A stretch of 64,000 bases of DNA from Rhizobium sp. BG4 (GTDB taxonomy: Bacteria; Pseudomonadota; Alphaproteobacteria; Rhizobiales; Rhizobiaceae): assembly GCF_016864575.1 (NCBI RefSeq), contig NZ_CP044125.1, positions 744,001 through 808,000 on the forward strand. Direction: 5' to 3'. Under the pieces are notes generated by a model. It was not told where the DNA came from. It saw only the letters and a program-made list of their open reading frames with translations, and did no database searches. Position 1 is the stretch's first letter. The number at the start of each line of letters is the position of its first letter. Positions 45,231 through 53,973 of the stretch are shown one piece after another. A program made the translations under genes and the position numbers.

Positions 45231-46037
45231 TCAGCGCTCCGCCTTCTGGAAGATGTGGGCGGCCGATATGCGGGTCGTGAGGATGACCGGGCCGAGAAGC
45301 GCGTGAAGGTTTCCGGTCAGCGCCTCGGCGACACGTTCCTGCCGTTCCGGGGCGAGCGCCAGGAAGGGTGAGAGGCTGCGATGCAGGGCGACGAAGCGCT
45401 CGATGCCGTAGTCTTCGCCAAGCTCGACATGGCAAAAGAGCCTCTCTTCGAAAGCCTCTGTCTGCAAGGGCCCGGCAAGCCCGCGGAACACCGCGGCGAC
45501 ATCATCCCGCGATTGTCTCGCAATCGGCTGCTTATAGCCGGAGCGCCGGAAGGCCTCCTCCACCGCCTCCGCCTGCCCGGCCACCGGCTGGGGCTCCTTG
45601 TTCCACAGCAGCACGGCAAATCCAGCCGGCGCCAGCACTTCGCCGATGCGCCGGACGCCTCTTTGCTGATCGATCCAGTGGAAGGAGGATGCGGCAAGAA
45701 CGATATCGAACGGGACCGGGAGATCGGCCTGCTCCAGCGTGCTCGTCTGGAAGGAGACATCCGGAAAAGGGGCGAGGATTTCACGCGCAAGCGCCACGAA
45801 ATCGGCATTCGGCTCGACGCAGGTAAAGCGGCCGCCGAGCGCGGCGAAATCCTGCGTGGCGGTGCCCGGGCCGCTGCCGATCTCCAGAATACGGCTGTCC
45901 GGCCGCCACCCCGCGACGGCTGCGGCTGCGGCTATCAGCGCAGCCGGATAACGCGACCGTCCCTCCACGTAAAACCGTGCACCGCTGGAATACCAGCGCG
46001 CCTTTTCATCATCGGTTTTTTCGTCGTAGACCGGCAA
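45231..46037 (-). CDS. Class I SAM-dependent methyltransferase
   Basis: 268 residues with the SAM-binding motif ILEIGSGPGTATQDFAALGGRFTCVEPNADF and FDIVLAASSFHWIDQQRGVRRIGEVLAPAGFAVLLWNK, as in small-molecule methyltransferases of the Methyltransf_11 group. Start ATG at 46037. It is divergent from the VOC-family gene by 145 bp. The substrate is unknown. Confidence 0.88.
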   Translation of the reverse strand: MPVYDEKTDDEKARWYSSGARFYVEGRSRYPAALIAAAAAVAGWRPDSRILEIGSGPGTATQDFAALGGRFTCVEPNADFVALAREILAPFPDVSFQTSTLEQADLPVPFDIVLAASSFHWIDQQRGVRRIGEVLAPAGFAVLLWNKEPQPVAGQAEAVEEAFRRSGYKQPIARQSRDDVAAVFRGLAGPLQTEAFEERLFCHVELGEDYGIERFVALHRSLSPFLALAPERQERVAEALTGNLHALLGPVILTTRISAAHIFQKAER

Positions 46038-46182
46038 GCGTGATCCTCCGTGATGCCGCTTCCTACTAACGGCGACATGTGCCGCGAAACTGCGAAAGCA
46101 AGGTCCACCTTGATTTGGCTTTCCGGCTGCGCATCTCTGCGGTTAGGCTAGCCCGGAATAGCCCCGCTTATGGAGATGAAAC

Positions 46183-46557
46183 ATGTTCACCCACGTTATG
46201 ATCGGCAGCAACGACCTGGAGCGGTCGCGCCGCTTCTATGACGCCACCTTCACGGCCCTGGGCGGCAAGCCCGGCGAGATGGATGCGCGAGGCAGGCTGA
46301 TCTATGACCATGAGGGCGGCCGGCTGATGATCACCACGCCGATCGACGGCAAGCCGGCGACCGCCGCCAATGGCGGAACGATCGGCATGGGTGCCGCAAG
46401 CGAGGCCCATGTTCTCGCCTGGCATTCCGCCGGTGCCGCGCATGGCGGCACGGCAATCGAGACCCCGCCCACGGAACGCCCGAACGGCGCCTTCGTCGCC
46501 TATCTCCGCGATCCCGACGGCAACAAGCTGACGGCGCGCACCAAGGCGGTGAGGTGA
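46183..46557 (+). CDS. VOC-family (glyoxalase/bleomycin resistance-like) protein
   Basis: 124 residues: MFTHVMIGSNDLERSRRFYDATFTALGG is the usual first beta-alpha unit, and the end FVAYLRDPDGNKL carries the metal-binding region of the second unit. A common small dioxygenase or lyase-fold protein with unknown substrate. The 3' end of this gene recurs twice downstream (47236-47291 and 47709-47830) between inserted genes. Confidence 0.9.
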   Translation: MFTHVMIGSNDLERSRRFYDATFTALGGKPGEMDARGRLIYDHEGGRLMITTPIDGKPATAANGGTIGMGAASEAHVLAWHSAGAAHGGTAIETPPTERPNGAFVAYLRDPDGNKLTARTKAVR

Positions 46558-46586
46558 CGGTTGGCGGGGCGCGATACGCGCCCGCA

Positions 46587-47165
46587 CTATCTCTTTTGGG
46601 TGAGCCATGCGTTTCGAGCCAGCTGAAGCAATGCCAGAACCGAAAGAGTGAGACACATGCTTGTCAGCGCGCCGCCGAGATAGAACGCGAAAAACAGCGA
46701 ATTTTCGGAGCCGAAGAGCGCGTGGCTGTCGACGCATTTCATCGTGCTGTAGCTGCCGTACCCGTCAGAACAGGTCGGCTTCGGGCCGATGAAATAGTTC
46801 ATCACATTCAAAAAAACCAACACCAGAAGGCTGCCCCTGGCGCTGCCGCGCAGCCTTTCCAGGTCTTTGGGGTCGAGGCGAACGGGAGACCAAATCGGAG
46901 CCCAAGTCTGTCGCTTCCTGAGAACGAAGAGGACGACGGTCAGGACGGACGCGATCAATTGTACAGCAACAAACGATGCGACGTAGGAATACCCGTCGAA
47001 ATATCTCGCCCCTATCGCGGCAGTCGTGAAAATGCCGAGCTGAAATGAACTTGCTCCAAGTGCTATCGGCCTATCTCGACGTGTGAACAGGCAGAAAAGA
47101 TAGACCGGAGCAGAAACGACTGTCAGAGCGATTGGGACCGGGCCTATTTCCCAAGGTGTTGACAT
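46587..47165 (-). CDS. Hypothetical membrane protein, four to five helices
   Basis: 192 residues, starting MSTPWEIGPVPIALTVVSAPVYLFCLF after AAGG. Hydrophobic segments lie at about 10-27, 37-55, 62-82, 113-127 and 157-182, with a periplasmic loop containing two cysteines (TCSDGYG, MKCVDSH). No family recognised. It lies convergently behind the VOC gene, and a decayed VOC 3' end follows on its far side, so it appears to be inserted. Confidence 0.65.
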   Translation of the reverse strand: MSTPWEIGPVPIALTVVSAPVYLFCLFTRRDRPIALGASSFQLGIFTTAAIGARYFDGYSYVASFVAVQLIASVLTVVLFVLRKRQTWAPIWSPVRLDPKDLERLRGSARGSLLVLVFLNVMNYFIGPKPTCSDGYGSYSTMKCVDSHALFGSENSLFFAFYLGGALTSMCLTLSVLALLQLARNAWLTQKR

Positions 47166-47235
47166 CAGGAGCCTTCGTTATTTCTGCAAGGAAGTAGTGG
47201 TGTTCGGTGGTGTTCCCGAATTCTTGTTGGTCTAG

Positions 47236-47291
47236 CTCTTCGCGATGCTGACGGGAACAAGCTGACACTGCGGACGCAGGCGGCGAAGTGA
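47236..47291 (+). pseudogene. Decayed VOC gene 3' end, copy 2
   Basis: The frame reads RDADGNKLTLRTQAAK then stop, against RDPDGNKLTARTKAVR then stop in the intact VOC gene. About 55 bp are recognisable, in the same orientation as the parent gene and about 735 bp downstream of its end. Confidence 0.75.
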
Positions 47292-47316
47292 AGCAGGGCA
47301 ACTGCGAGCGCAGATA

Positions 47317-47637
47317 TCATCGCGGATGAGCGCTAGGCCAACGCCTTACAACGCATTGATCCGGCTTCTCCGGATTGACCAGGAGAATGATTTTCCGCCC
47401 CACGACGAAATCGTTAGTGACGCCAAAAGTGTTGAGACCGATCTTTTGCTGCGTTCCGCGAAATTCATAGGAGAGGTGAAGCAAGACCTGATCCTCCCCG
47501 CGAGAGCGGCATAGTAGCACTTCAGCAGGCGTCTCGACCCAAGTCCGGGCCTTCCGCGCATAGAGAGTATTATCAAGGACAAAGAGGAATATGATCCCCG
47601 CCACAAACAGATCTGGCCAAAGTGTATTCTGTCCCAT
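47317..47637 (-). CDS. DUF3592-like small membrane protein
   Basis: 106 residues (ATG at 47637; the frame is open to 47700 but that part covers a decayed-gene boundary). One N-terminal helix (DLFVAGIIFLFVLDNTLYA) is followed by a beta-rich domain WVETPAEVLLCRS...LHLSYEFRGTQQKIGLNTFG...VGRKIILLVNPEKPDQCVV, matching the DUF3592 pattern by eye. Function unknown. It lies between two decayed VOC 3' ends, in the opposite orientation. Confidence 0.68.
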   Translation of the reverse strand: MGQNTLWPDLFVAGIIFLFVLDNTLYARKARTWVETPAEVLLCRSRGEDQVLLHLSYEFRGTQQKIGLNTFGVTNDFVVGRKIILLVNPEKPDQCVVRRWPSAHPR

Positions 47638-47708
47638 CTGTCCAGCGTGATACGGGCTTTCCGCCCGGTCAACGGCCCTGCGAGCGACATCTAGCCACAC
47701 GCCGCATG

Positions 47709-47830
47709 CAGGGGCGACACGGCACGGCGATCGAGCCCCTCCCTCGGAGTGCCCGAACGGCGCCTTCGTCGCCTATCTGCGGGATCCCGACGGCAACAAG
47801 CTGACGGCGCGCACCAAGGCGACGAAGTGA
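47709..47830 (+). pseudogene. VOC gene 3' end, copy 3
   Basis: About 120 bp closely match the end of the intact VOC gene: PNGAFVAYLRDPDGNKLTARTKATK then stop, against PNGAFVAYLRDPDGNKLTARTKAVR. The upstream ACGGCACGGCGATCGAG also matches. There is no start or N-terminal half. It is better preserved than copy 2, so it is either younger or from a different source. Confidence 0.85.
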
Positions 47831-47950
47831 GATGGAGTGCGGCCCCACCTGGCCGCCTTCCCTCATGCGCGATAGCCGAGGCCCTCCCGGTCGCGGCGCG
47901 CGTCCTCGCGGGGGCGCCCCAGCAGGAGGCGACCGCTATTCTGTTTTTGC

Positions 47951-48487
47951 TCACGAAATCTCGGAATCAAGGAAGCGCATCATATAGACCGACGATCTGA
48001 GTTCACCCCACGGATCGACAAAATGTCTCGGCACCACGCCGATCGCCTGCCAGCCGAGGCGGCCATAAAGACGCTCGGCCGGGCCACCTTGAACGGTATC
48101 GAGAAGAAGTAGCGTTCGCGCACGGTTCCGCGCCTCAACCTCAACCGCTTTCATCAGCGCCTCGCCAATGCCTCGATTCCTAAATGTCGGGTGGACCAGA
48201 AGCTTGTAGACCTCGCCCCGATGCGGAGCATTTGGCTCCGGTGAAAGGTAAAGCTGTACCGTTCCCACGATCTCGCCGTCTACCGTCGCGCAAATCAGCA
48301 GACGTTCTCCAACGCCAACGGAGGCAAAAACGCCCTCCCAATAGGAAGCTACGGCGGCGGCATTCACCGGGATTACGTGGCCAACAAGAGCGCCGCCTTC
48401 AACGCTGTCGATCAGGATGTCCGAAAATCGAGGAAGGTGCCGGGCGGCCGTGTCAGCATCAAAGATGTCGATCGATGTTGTGGGCAT
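47951..48487 (-). CDS. GNAT-family N-acetyltransferase
   Basis: 178 residues with the acetyl-CoA-binding segment VYKLLVHPTFRNRGIGEALMKAVEVEARNR (R/Q-x-x-G-x-G/A type) followed by LLLLDTVQGGPAERLYGRLGWQAIGVVPRHFVDPWG. Start ATG at 48487. The pattern is like the PhnO/aminoglycoside-type small GNATs, with unknown substrate. Confidence 0.9.
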   Translation of the reverse strand: MPTTSIDIFDADTAARHLPRFSDILIDSVEGGALVGHVIPVNAAAVASYWEGVFASVGVGERLLICATVDGEIVGTVQLYLSPEPNAPHRGEVYKLLVHPTFRNRGIGEALMKAVEVEARNRARTLLLLDTVQGGPAERLYGRLGWQAIGVVPRHFVDPWGELRSSVYMMRFLDSEIS

Positions 48488-48812
48488 TCAAAGCCGCCTC
48501 CGGCACGGCGGCCAGATTAATCGCACAAACATACCACAAAATGAACAGTTCGGAGATCGAGCAATCTTCGCGATTGGTTATAGTTGCGCACGCCGGAACC
48601 GCGTAGATCATGCCGACACGACGTTCGAAGGCCACTCTTGCCCTTCGCCTTCGCTACGAGCAGAAGACGCCCACGGAATAGGCGGCAGCGAGCGAACCGC
48701 CCGGCCCCTCTTCCGTCCCGACCGTGTCACGATGGACCGCCAAGCCATGTATCGCCATGGAGGAGTTATGCCACAATTCCCCTGCGCTGCACAGATGAGG
48801 GCGGCGGCGCGC
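48488..48812. other. Intergenic region, no gene seen
   Basis: 325 bp between the GNAT gene start and the end of the DUF2721 gene. Only very short frames; no RNA gene or repeat recognised. Confidence 0.4.
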
Positions 48813-49257
48813 TCAGCCGCCCTGATCGCGATCCATCTTGATCTGCCGCAGCATGCTGTGGCCGGAGACGAGGAGCTCGAGCAGGAAGGCGGCCAGCGAG
48901 GCCATCAGCGAAACGATGGCGCCGCCGAAGAACCACACCAGATTTTCTGGCCTGAGACGCACGGCAAGCGCGCCCGAGAGAAGATTGAGGATTGCGCAAC
49001 AAGTACAGATACCGGCGAAGACACCAAGGATGACGGCGGCCTCAAGGATGAGGGTCCGGCTGCGGAGATAGACGAGCTGGCGCGAGCGGTTTTCGCGCGG
49101 CAGGTGGGTGTCCGTCACCTCGTTCAGCCTGTCCGAGACGCGCCCCAGGCGGGTGACGTAGATCCCGACAAAGGCCGGTGCCGGCGAGCAGGAAAACCGG
49201 GGCAAGCGAGGTCTGGATGACCTCTGCATAGTCGACAATGATCGGAGGGGTGTCCAT
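48813..49257 (-). pseudogene. DUF2721 membrane protein, frameshifted
   Basis: Two overlapping frames together give one DUF2721 protein. MDTPPIIVDYAEVIQTSLAPVFLLAGTG is read from 49257, then near 49174-49178 the sequence switches frame to AFVGIYVTRLGRVSDRLNEVTD and continues through two membrane helices to the end at 48813. Restoring two bases (GGCGCC for GGCC) gives 148 residues, normal for the family. As written, the first frame runs on to 49042 as unrelated Pro/Arg-rich sequence. Sequencing error or real decay; the function of the family is unknown. Confidence 0.75.
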
Positions 49258-49413
49258 CCGGATTCCCTGACGGTTCGATGCAGCAAGAGCATATCAGGAT
49301 ATGACGGGGGCTTCCACGGAGGCAATGTGAAAGGTGGAGGCTCAGCCAGAGGGGACGTTGGCGCAGCTTGGCTCGCCGGCTAGAAGGACAGGAACAAACG
49401 AGGGAGGATTGCG

Positions 49414-49836
49414 ATGACGGACGTGCTCGACGAGGGACCTTTCTTTCATGGCACAGTCGCAGCGCTGCGCGCGGGTGATCTGCTGACCGCGGGGTACAGG
49501 TCGAATTACCATCCTGATGTCGTCATGAACCACATCTATTTCACAAGCCTTGTGGACGGCGCCGGGCTTGCCGCCGAAATTGCGGCCGAACTCATCAAAG
49601 GCGGCAGCATTCCGCATGTCTACGCTGTGGAACCGACAGGGCCATTCGAGAACGACCCGAATGTGACAGACAAGAAATTCCCCGGAAACCCGACCCGGTC
49701 CTACCGCAGCCGCGCACCGCTCAAGGTCATCGGCGAAATCACGCAGTGGACCAGATTGACGCCTGAAGCGCTGCAGGCGTGGAGAGAACGGCTCGCCGTG
49801 CTGCTTTCAGATGAACGGGCCGAGATTATCAATTGA
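49414..49836 (+). CDS. arr: Rifampin ADP-ribosyltransferase
   Basis: 140 residues of the Arr family, which inactivates rifamycins by ADP-ribosylation from NAD+. The full-length pattern is present: FFHGT (His12) with LRAGDLLTAGYRSNY, MNHIYFTSL (Tyr), AAEIAAEL, and VEPTGPFENDPNVTDKKFPGNPTRSYRS with the catalytic Asp region, then PLKVIGEITQWTRL. The start is ATG at 49414 after GGAGGATTGCG. It is a single gene with no mobile-element neighbours, so it is probably a chromosomal, environmental-type arr. Confidence 0.93.
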   Translation: MTDVLDEGPFFHGTVAALRAGDLLTAGYRSNYHPDVVMNHIYFTSLVDGAGLAAEIAAELIKGGSIPHVYAVEPTGPFENDPNVTDKKFPGNPTRSYRSRAPLKVIGEITQWTRLTPEALQAWRERLAVLLSDERAEIIN

Positions 49837-50146
49837 TGCGGGGTGACGCGGAGGTGTGGGGCGTCAACGGCTGTCGCCAGAGCGCTACGTCGTGCTGTGC
49901 GGCCGCCTTCGCGTAAGCGGCAAAAGAGTCGTTTCAGCCCAAGGACTTGGGCTGACTGGATTCCTGTGACGTCCCGTGGGCGCAGCCCTAAGGCAACAGG
50001 AATGAGGGAGGTGGGTTGCTCTCCAGGCACAGGGCGGTGGGTAAGCGTCGGGCCCCGCATCTTGGCTCCCGTTTCAACCTTCAGGTGCCCGTCAGGTTCG
50101 ATCACTAGGTGCCAGCTGCTGGGCTCAACCGAGGAGATTCGTTCGT
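49837..50146. other. Intergenic region with a rhizobial repeat
   Basis: 310 bp upstream of the cupredoxin gene. It contains a dispersed repeat copy at 49956-50010 and presumably the promoter. No gene seen. Confidence 0.45.
49956..50010. repeat. Third copy of the dispersed palindromic repeat, rearranged
   Basis: It starts CTGGATTCCTGTGAC and ends CAACAGGAATGAGGGAG like the copies at 22871-23047, but the short 5-nt palindrome loop is replaced by about 23 bp (CGTCCCGTGGGCG...). Confidence 0.65.
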
Positions 50147-50572
50147 ATGTTCCGATACAAAAGCATTTTTGTCGCGCTTGGTGTGCTGTGCTTGGCAACT
50201 CCAACGCTCGCCGCCACAACGATCAAGGTGACTGAAGATGGTGAGGGCGGCGGCCCTATGACCCTGACTGTTGATCAGCCGACAGTGAAGGCAGGCGACG
50301 TCGTATTCATGGTCCACAATGACGCAATGACCGAAGAACACGAGATGGTTCTGGTCAAACTCAAGGCATCGAACCAACAGGTTTCCGTTGCGGAAGGCAA
50401 ACACCGAGTCGACGAGAAGCAACTCAAAAGCTTGGGAGAGGTTTCCGACCTCAAACCAGGTGCCGATGGTACGCTGAAGGCTAAGCTTGCACCGGGCTCC
50501 TATCTTCTCCTCTGCAACATCAAGGGTCATTTCGAAGCAGGGATGCATGCCGCGCTAACTGTGGTCAAATGA
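50147..50572 (+). CDS. Periplasmic cupredoxin-like copper protein
   Basis: 141 residues with a signal peptide (cut after TLAA, residue 23) and a single cupredoxin domain. Type 1 copper ligands are all visible: His65 (EEHEMV), Cys123 (LLLCNIKGHF), His128 and Met133 (EAGMHA). GAGGAG precedes the ATG. It is probably a small periplasmic electron carrier or copper-binding protein. No oxidase or reductase partner is adjacent. Confidence 0.9.
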   Translation: MFRYKSIFVALGVLCLATPTLAATTIKVTEDGEGGGPMTLTVDQPTVKAGDVVFMVHNDAMTEEHEMVLVKLKASNQQVSVAEGKHRVDEKQLKSLGEVSDLKPGADGTLKAKLAPGSYLLLCNIKGHFEAGMHAALTVVK

Positions 50573-50579
50573 TATCGGT

Positions 50580-50601
50580 CCGGCGGCGTCTTTGCCGCCG
50601 G
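50580..50601 (+). terminator. Probable terminator of the cupredoxin gene
   Basis: Perfect 8-bp stem CCGGCGGC / GCCGCCGG with a 6-nt loop, 7 bp past the stop; the T-tract after it is weak. Confidence 0.55.
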
Positions 50602-50690
50602 AATTTCCAAGCCTCCGTGGGCGATCCCCCCACCGCCCCATCTTCCAATGGTCTTCAGGCATTTGCCGGCCCACAACCGCACCAACGCCC

Positions 50691-51482
50691 TCAATCCCGA
50701 TACCCCGACCCCTCCCGATCCAGCACCCGGCGCACACTTTCCAGATGCATCCGCGCGCTTTCCGGGTCGCCCTCGCGCATCTGCCTCGCCGCAGCCGCCG
50801 CCACCTCGGGCGCAACCGGCAGCAGGCGGCGGCCGGTGCTCATGGCCTTGAGCTGCACTTCAGCGGCGCGTTCGAGGTAGTAGAGATCGTCCCAGGCCTC
50901 GGCGATATTGGGGGCGCAGACCATGACGCCGTGGTTCTTCATGAACAGGATGTCGTTGCCGCCGAGGACGGCGGCGATGCGGTCGCCTTCGCGTTCGTCG
51001 AGCGCCAGGCCGTTGTAATTCTCGTCGACGGCAACGCGACCATAGAATTTCAGGGCGGTCTGGCCGGCGAAGATCAGCGGCTCGCCCTCGACCATGCTGA
51101 GCGCCGTGGCATTCGGCATGTGGGTGTGGAAGGCGGCGCCGACGCGGGGCGACATCTTGTGCAGGCGGGCGTGGATATAGAAGGCGGTCGCCTCCGGCAC
51201 GCCGTCACCGGCGACGACATTGCCGTCGAAATCGCAGATCAGCAGCGAGGAGGCCGTCGCCTCCTGGAAGGCCCAGCCGAGGCGGTTGACGATGAAGAGA
51301 TCGGGATGGCCGGGGACGATGGCCGAGAAATGGTTGCAGATCCCCTCCTCCAGGCCGAGTTTCGCCGCCATCCTGAGGCAGGCGGCGAGATCGGCGCGCG
51401 CCTTCCAGATCTCCTCGGTATCGAGCGAGACATTGCGCAGGAGGGCAGGCCCGCCCTTGGTGATGTTCAGTTCGTGAGCCAT
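50691..51482 (-). CDS. Class II aldolase/adducin family protein
   Basis: 263 residues. Zinc ligands are visible in AAFHTHMPNATAL (two His) and FMKNHGVMV (third His), with the catalytic Glu region in LGLEEGICNHFSAIVPG. The family includes fuculose- and ribulose-phosphate aldolases and decarboxylases. It lies 20 bp downstream of a haloacid dehalogenase-type gene on the same strand, with a divergent LysR regulator. Together these suggest a small catabolic unit with unknown substrate. Confidence 0.88.
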   Translation of the reverse strand: MAHELNITKGGPALLRNVSLDTEEIWKARADLAACLRMAAKLGLEEGICNHFSAIVPGHPDLFIVNRLGWAFQEATASSLLICDFDGNVVAGDGVPEATAFYIHARLHKMSPRVGAAFHTHMPNATALSMVEGEPLIFAGQTALKFYGRVAVDENYNGLALDEREGDRIAAVLGGNDILFMKNHGVMVCAPNIAEAWDDLYYLERAAEVQLKAMSTGRRLLPVAPEVAAAAARQMREGDPESARMHLESVRRVLDREGSGYRD

Positions 51483-51502
51483 GTTTGCCTCCGCAGCAGT
51501 GG

Positions 51503-52204
51503 TTACATCCAGCCGGCGGCAGCGAGCACGCCGGGTACCTTTTCGAGATCGGGGACGACCGCATCGGCGCTGTAATCGCTGAGCGGCTTGCGCCCCGTGC
51601 TGCGATCGACCCAGACCGTACGAAAGCCCAATCTGCGGGCGGCGGCAAGGTCAAGATGCGGGCTTGCGCATATATGGACGAGATCATTCATGCCGATGCC
51701 GAGTTGTTTCCAGGCATGATGGAAGATTTGGGTGGTGGGCTTGTAGGCGCCGGCCTGCTCGGCGGTGATGACGCGGTCGACATGGCCGCCGAGCTGGGCG
51801 ACGTTGCCGGCAATGATCGCATCGTCGGTATTGGAGATGATGGCGAGGCGGAAGCCCGCCGCCTTCAGGCGCCCCAGCGTCTCCACCACTTCGGGGAATG
51901 GCGGCATCCTGCCGATCGAGGAGGTCAGGATTTCGGCATCGTCAGGGGTGAAGGCGAGGCCGAATTCACCCATCGCCCGCTCCAACGCGATGGCGCTGAC
52001 CCCTTTGAACGAGCGGTGCGGACGCTCTTCCTCCAGCGCGTGCTCGTGGCGGTCATAGGTGGCGATGAAGGCGGGCTGGTCGATGTCGCCGCCCTTCGCC
52101 GACAGGATCCTGTCCATGGCGGCGAGCAGGCCCTCGTCCCATTGGATGAGGGTCCCGTAGCAATCGAAGGTCAGCCAGCTTGGGCGGTTTCCGGGAAGGG
52201 TCAT
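51503..52204 (-). CDS. Haloacid dehalogenase type II (HAD superfamily)
   Basis: 233 residues: the nucleophile motif LTFDCYGTLIQWDEG, motif II LAIISNTDD, and Lys in AGAYKPTTQIFHHA, with the acidic motif SPHLDLAAARRLGFRTVWVDR. This is the haloacid dehalogenase/HAD-IIA-like subgroup that acts on 2-haloacids or phosphoesters. The ATG at 52204 (MTLPGNRP) is preferred over 52252. Likely first gene of an operon with the class II aldolase. Confidence 0.87.
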   Translation of the reverse strand: MTLPGNRPSWLTFDCYGTLIQWDEGLLAAMDRILSAKGGDIDQPAFIATYDRHEHALEEERPHRSFKGVSAIALERAMGEFGLAFTPDDAEILTSSIGRMPPFPEVVETLGRLKAAGFRLAIISNTDDAIIAGNVAQLGGHVDRVITAEQAGAYKPTTQIFHHAWKQLGIGMNDLVHICASPHLDLAAARRLGFRTVWVDRSTGRKPLSDYSADAVVPDLEKVPGVLAAAGWM

Positions 52205-52293
52205 ATCCGTCGTCTCCTTGTGTGGGGGCAGATTGACAAAGGCCGGCGCCATTGAGAAATTAAATAAGAAAATTTCCCTCAGTGAAAAATCAA

Positions 52294-53148
52294 ATGAGCT
52301 ACGGTTTCGATCTCGATCTCCTCAAGACCTTCGCCGCCGTCGTCGATACCGGCGGCTTCACCCGGGCGGCCGAGCGGGTGCATCTGACGCAATCGACGGT
52401 GAGCCAGCAGGTGAAGAAGCTGGAGACCAATATCGGCCATGCGCTGCTGTTGCGCGACACGACGGGCGGGGTGCAGACGACGGAGGCGGGCGAGCTGCTG
52501 CTCAGCTATGCCCGGCGGCTGCTTTCGACCGCCGAGGAAGCGGCCGAGGCGATGCGCAGGCCGGCGGCGCCGCGCACGGTGCGGCTCGGCGTGCCCGAGG
52601 ATTTCGCCGGGCGGCGGCTGATCGGGCTGCTCTCGGGCTTTTCGGCCGCCTCCCCGCATATAAGGCTCGATACGGTGAGCGGCTGGAGCACGGAGCTGCG
52701 CCGGCTGCTGGAAGCCGGCGAGATCGACCTGGCGCTGATCAAGCGGGAGCCGGGCGATGGCCCAGCACTCGCAAGCTGGAAGGAAGAGCTGATCTGGGTG
52801 GAGGGTGAAACGCGGGCGGCGGAGAGCGATCCGGTGCCGCTGGCGGTCTTCCCGGTCGGCTGCATCTACCGCGAGCGGGCAATCCGCGCCATCGAGCGCA
52901 GCGGACGGCGCTGGCGGATCGCCTATACCAGCCAGGGGCTGATGGGCGTGCAGGCGGCCGTCGCCTCCGGGCTCGGCATCAGCCTGCTGCCATCGGATGC
53001 GGTGCTGCCAGAGCACCGGCCGCTTTCGGCCGCCGATGGCTTCGAGCCGCAACCGGCATCGGAGCTGGCGCTGGTGAAAGGACGGCCGCGGCTTTCGGCG
53101 GAAGCGAAATCGCTCGGCGAATTCCTGACCGGCAATCTGGCGCCCTAG
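52294..53148 (+). CDS. LysR-family transcriptional regulator
   Basis: 284 residues: an N-terminal winged helix (LDLLKTFAAVVDTGGFTRAAERVHLTQSTVSQQVKKLE) and a LysR effector domain (about 90-280). ATG at 52294; a GTG at 52282 is an alternative. It is divergent from the HAD/aldolase operon with 89 bp between starts, the classic LysR arrangement, so it probably controls that operon and itself. A T-N11-A type site was not defined. Confidence 0.9.
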   Translation: MSYGFDLDLLKTFAAVVDTGGFTRAAERVHLTQSTVSQQVKKLETNIGHALLLRDTTGGVQTTEAGELLLSYARRLLSTAEEAAEAMRRPAAPRTVRLGVPEDFAGRRLIGLLSGFSAASPHIRLDTVSGWSTELRRLLEAGEIDLALIKREPGDGPALASWKEELIWVEGETRAAESDPVPLAVFPVGCIYRERAIRAIERSGRRWRIAYTSQGLMGVQAAVASGLGISLLPSDAVLPEHRPLSAADGFEPQPASELALVKGRPRLSAEAKSLGEFLTGNLAP

Positions 53149-53208
53149 GGCCGATTGGCCCGGAAATGCGGCAGGGGCGAGCGTGGCGCCCGCCCCTCAG
53201 CCGGTGTC

Positions 53209-53973
53209 TCAGCCGAACTTTTCCGTCGTATCGGCCTTGCCCTTCACCCAATAGCCGGAGGCCTTGATCCAGGCGAGCGGATAACCGCGCTCCTCGGTGA
53301 GATAGGCGCGGATGGCGCGCACGACCGAGGCCTCGGCGGCGACCCAGACGAGGGTCTGCGGGGCGATGTCGATGCCGCTCAGCGCGGCGATCAGCGGCGC
53401 GGCATCGGTTGCGGCATCGAGCGGGCGGTGGACCCAGCGGGTGGTGAGCTCAGCCGTTGTCTCGAAGCTCTGCTGCTCCTGCGGCCCGGCGACGGCGCCG
53501 AGCACGGTGATGACGGTGCCCTCGCCACTTTCCTCGACGCGCCGGCCGATTGCCGGAAGCGCGGTCTCGTCGCCGACCAGCAGCCAGCGCCTGACCTTGT
53601 CGGAGATCACCGCCGAGCCGCGCGGGCCGCCGATTTCGAGCATGGTACCCGGTTTCGCATCGATCGCCCATTGGGTGACCGGGCCGGCCTCGTGCAGGGC
53701 GAAATCGATGGTCAGGCTGCGGGCGGCGTTGTCATAGCGGCGCGGGGTATAGTCGCGGCGCTCTTCCTCTCCATCGGCGCCTGAAACGATGACCTTGATA
53801 TGGTCATCCGGCGCGAGGCTGACGAAATCGGCGAGGTCTTCGCCACGGAGCACGACGCGGCGCATGCCGGGCGTGATGTCGGTGACGCTTTCGGCGACCA
53901 GCGAGCGGCGGCGCAGCTCATGCCTGACACGTTCGATTTCGGGGGCGGAAATATCTTTGGCGTTGGTATCCAT
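53209..53973 (-). CDS. Siderophore-interacting protein (ferric-siderophore reductase, SIP family)
   Basis: 254 residues. FAD-binding domain with MRRVVLRGEDLADF and the RDYTPRRYD flavin motif, and a SIP C-terminal domain with WLLVGDETALPAIGRR, VWVAAEASVVRAIRAYL and the last segment SGYWVKGKADTTEKFG. It should reduce ferric siderophores in the cytoplasm to release iron. The ATG at 53973 follows AGGA; upstream in-frame sequence to 54051 is not conserved. No transport genes adjacent. Iron control is expected from the family but no site was defined. Confidence 0.9.
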   Translation of the reverse strand: MDTNAKDISAPEIERVRHELRRRSLVAESVTDITPGMRRVVLRGEDLADFVSLAPDDHIKVIVSGADGEEERRDYTPRRYDNAARSLTIDFALHEAGPVTQWAIDAKPGTMLEIGGPRGSAVISDKVRRWLLVGDETALPAIGRRVEESGEGTVITVLGAVAGPQEQQSFETTAELTTRWVHRPLDAATDAAPLIAALSGIDIAPQTLVWVAAEASVVRAIRAYLTEERGYPLAWIKASGYWVKGKADTTEKFG

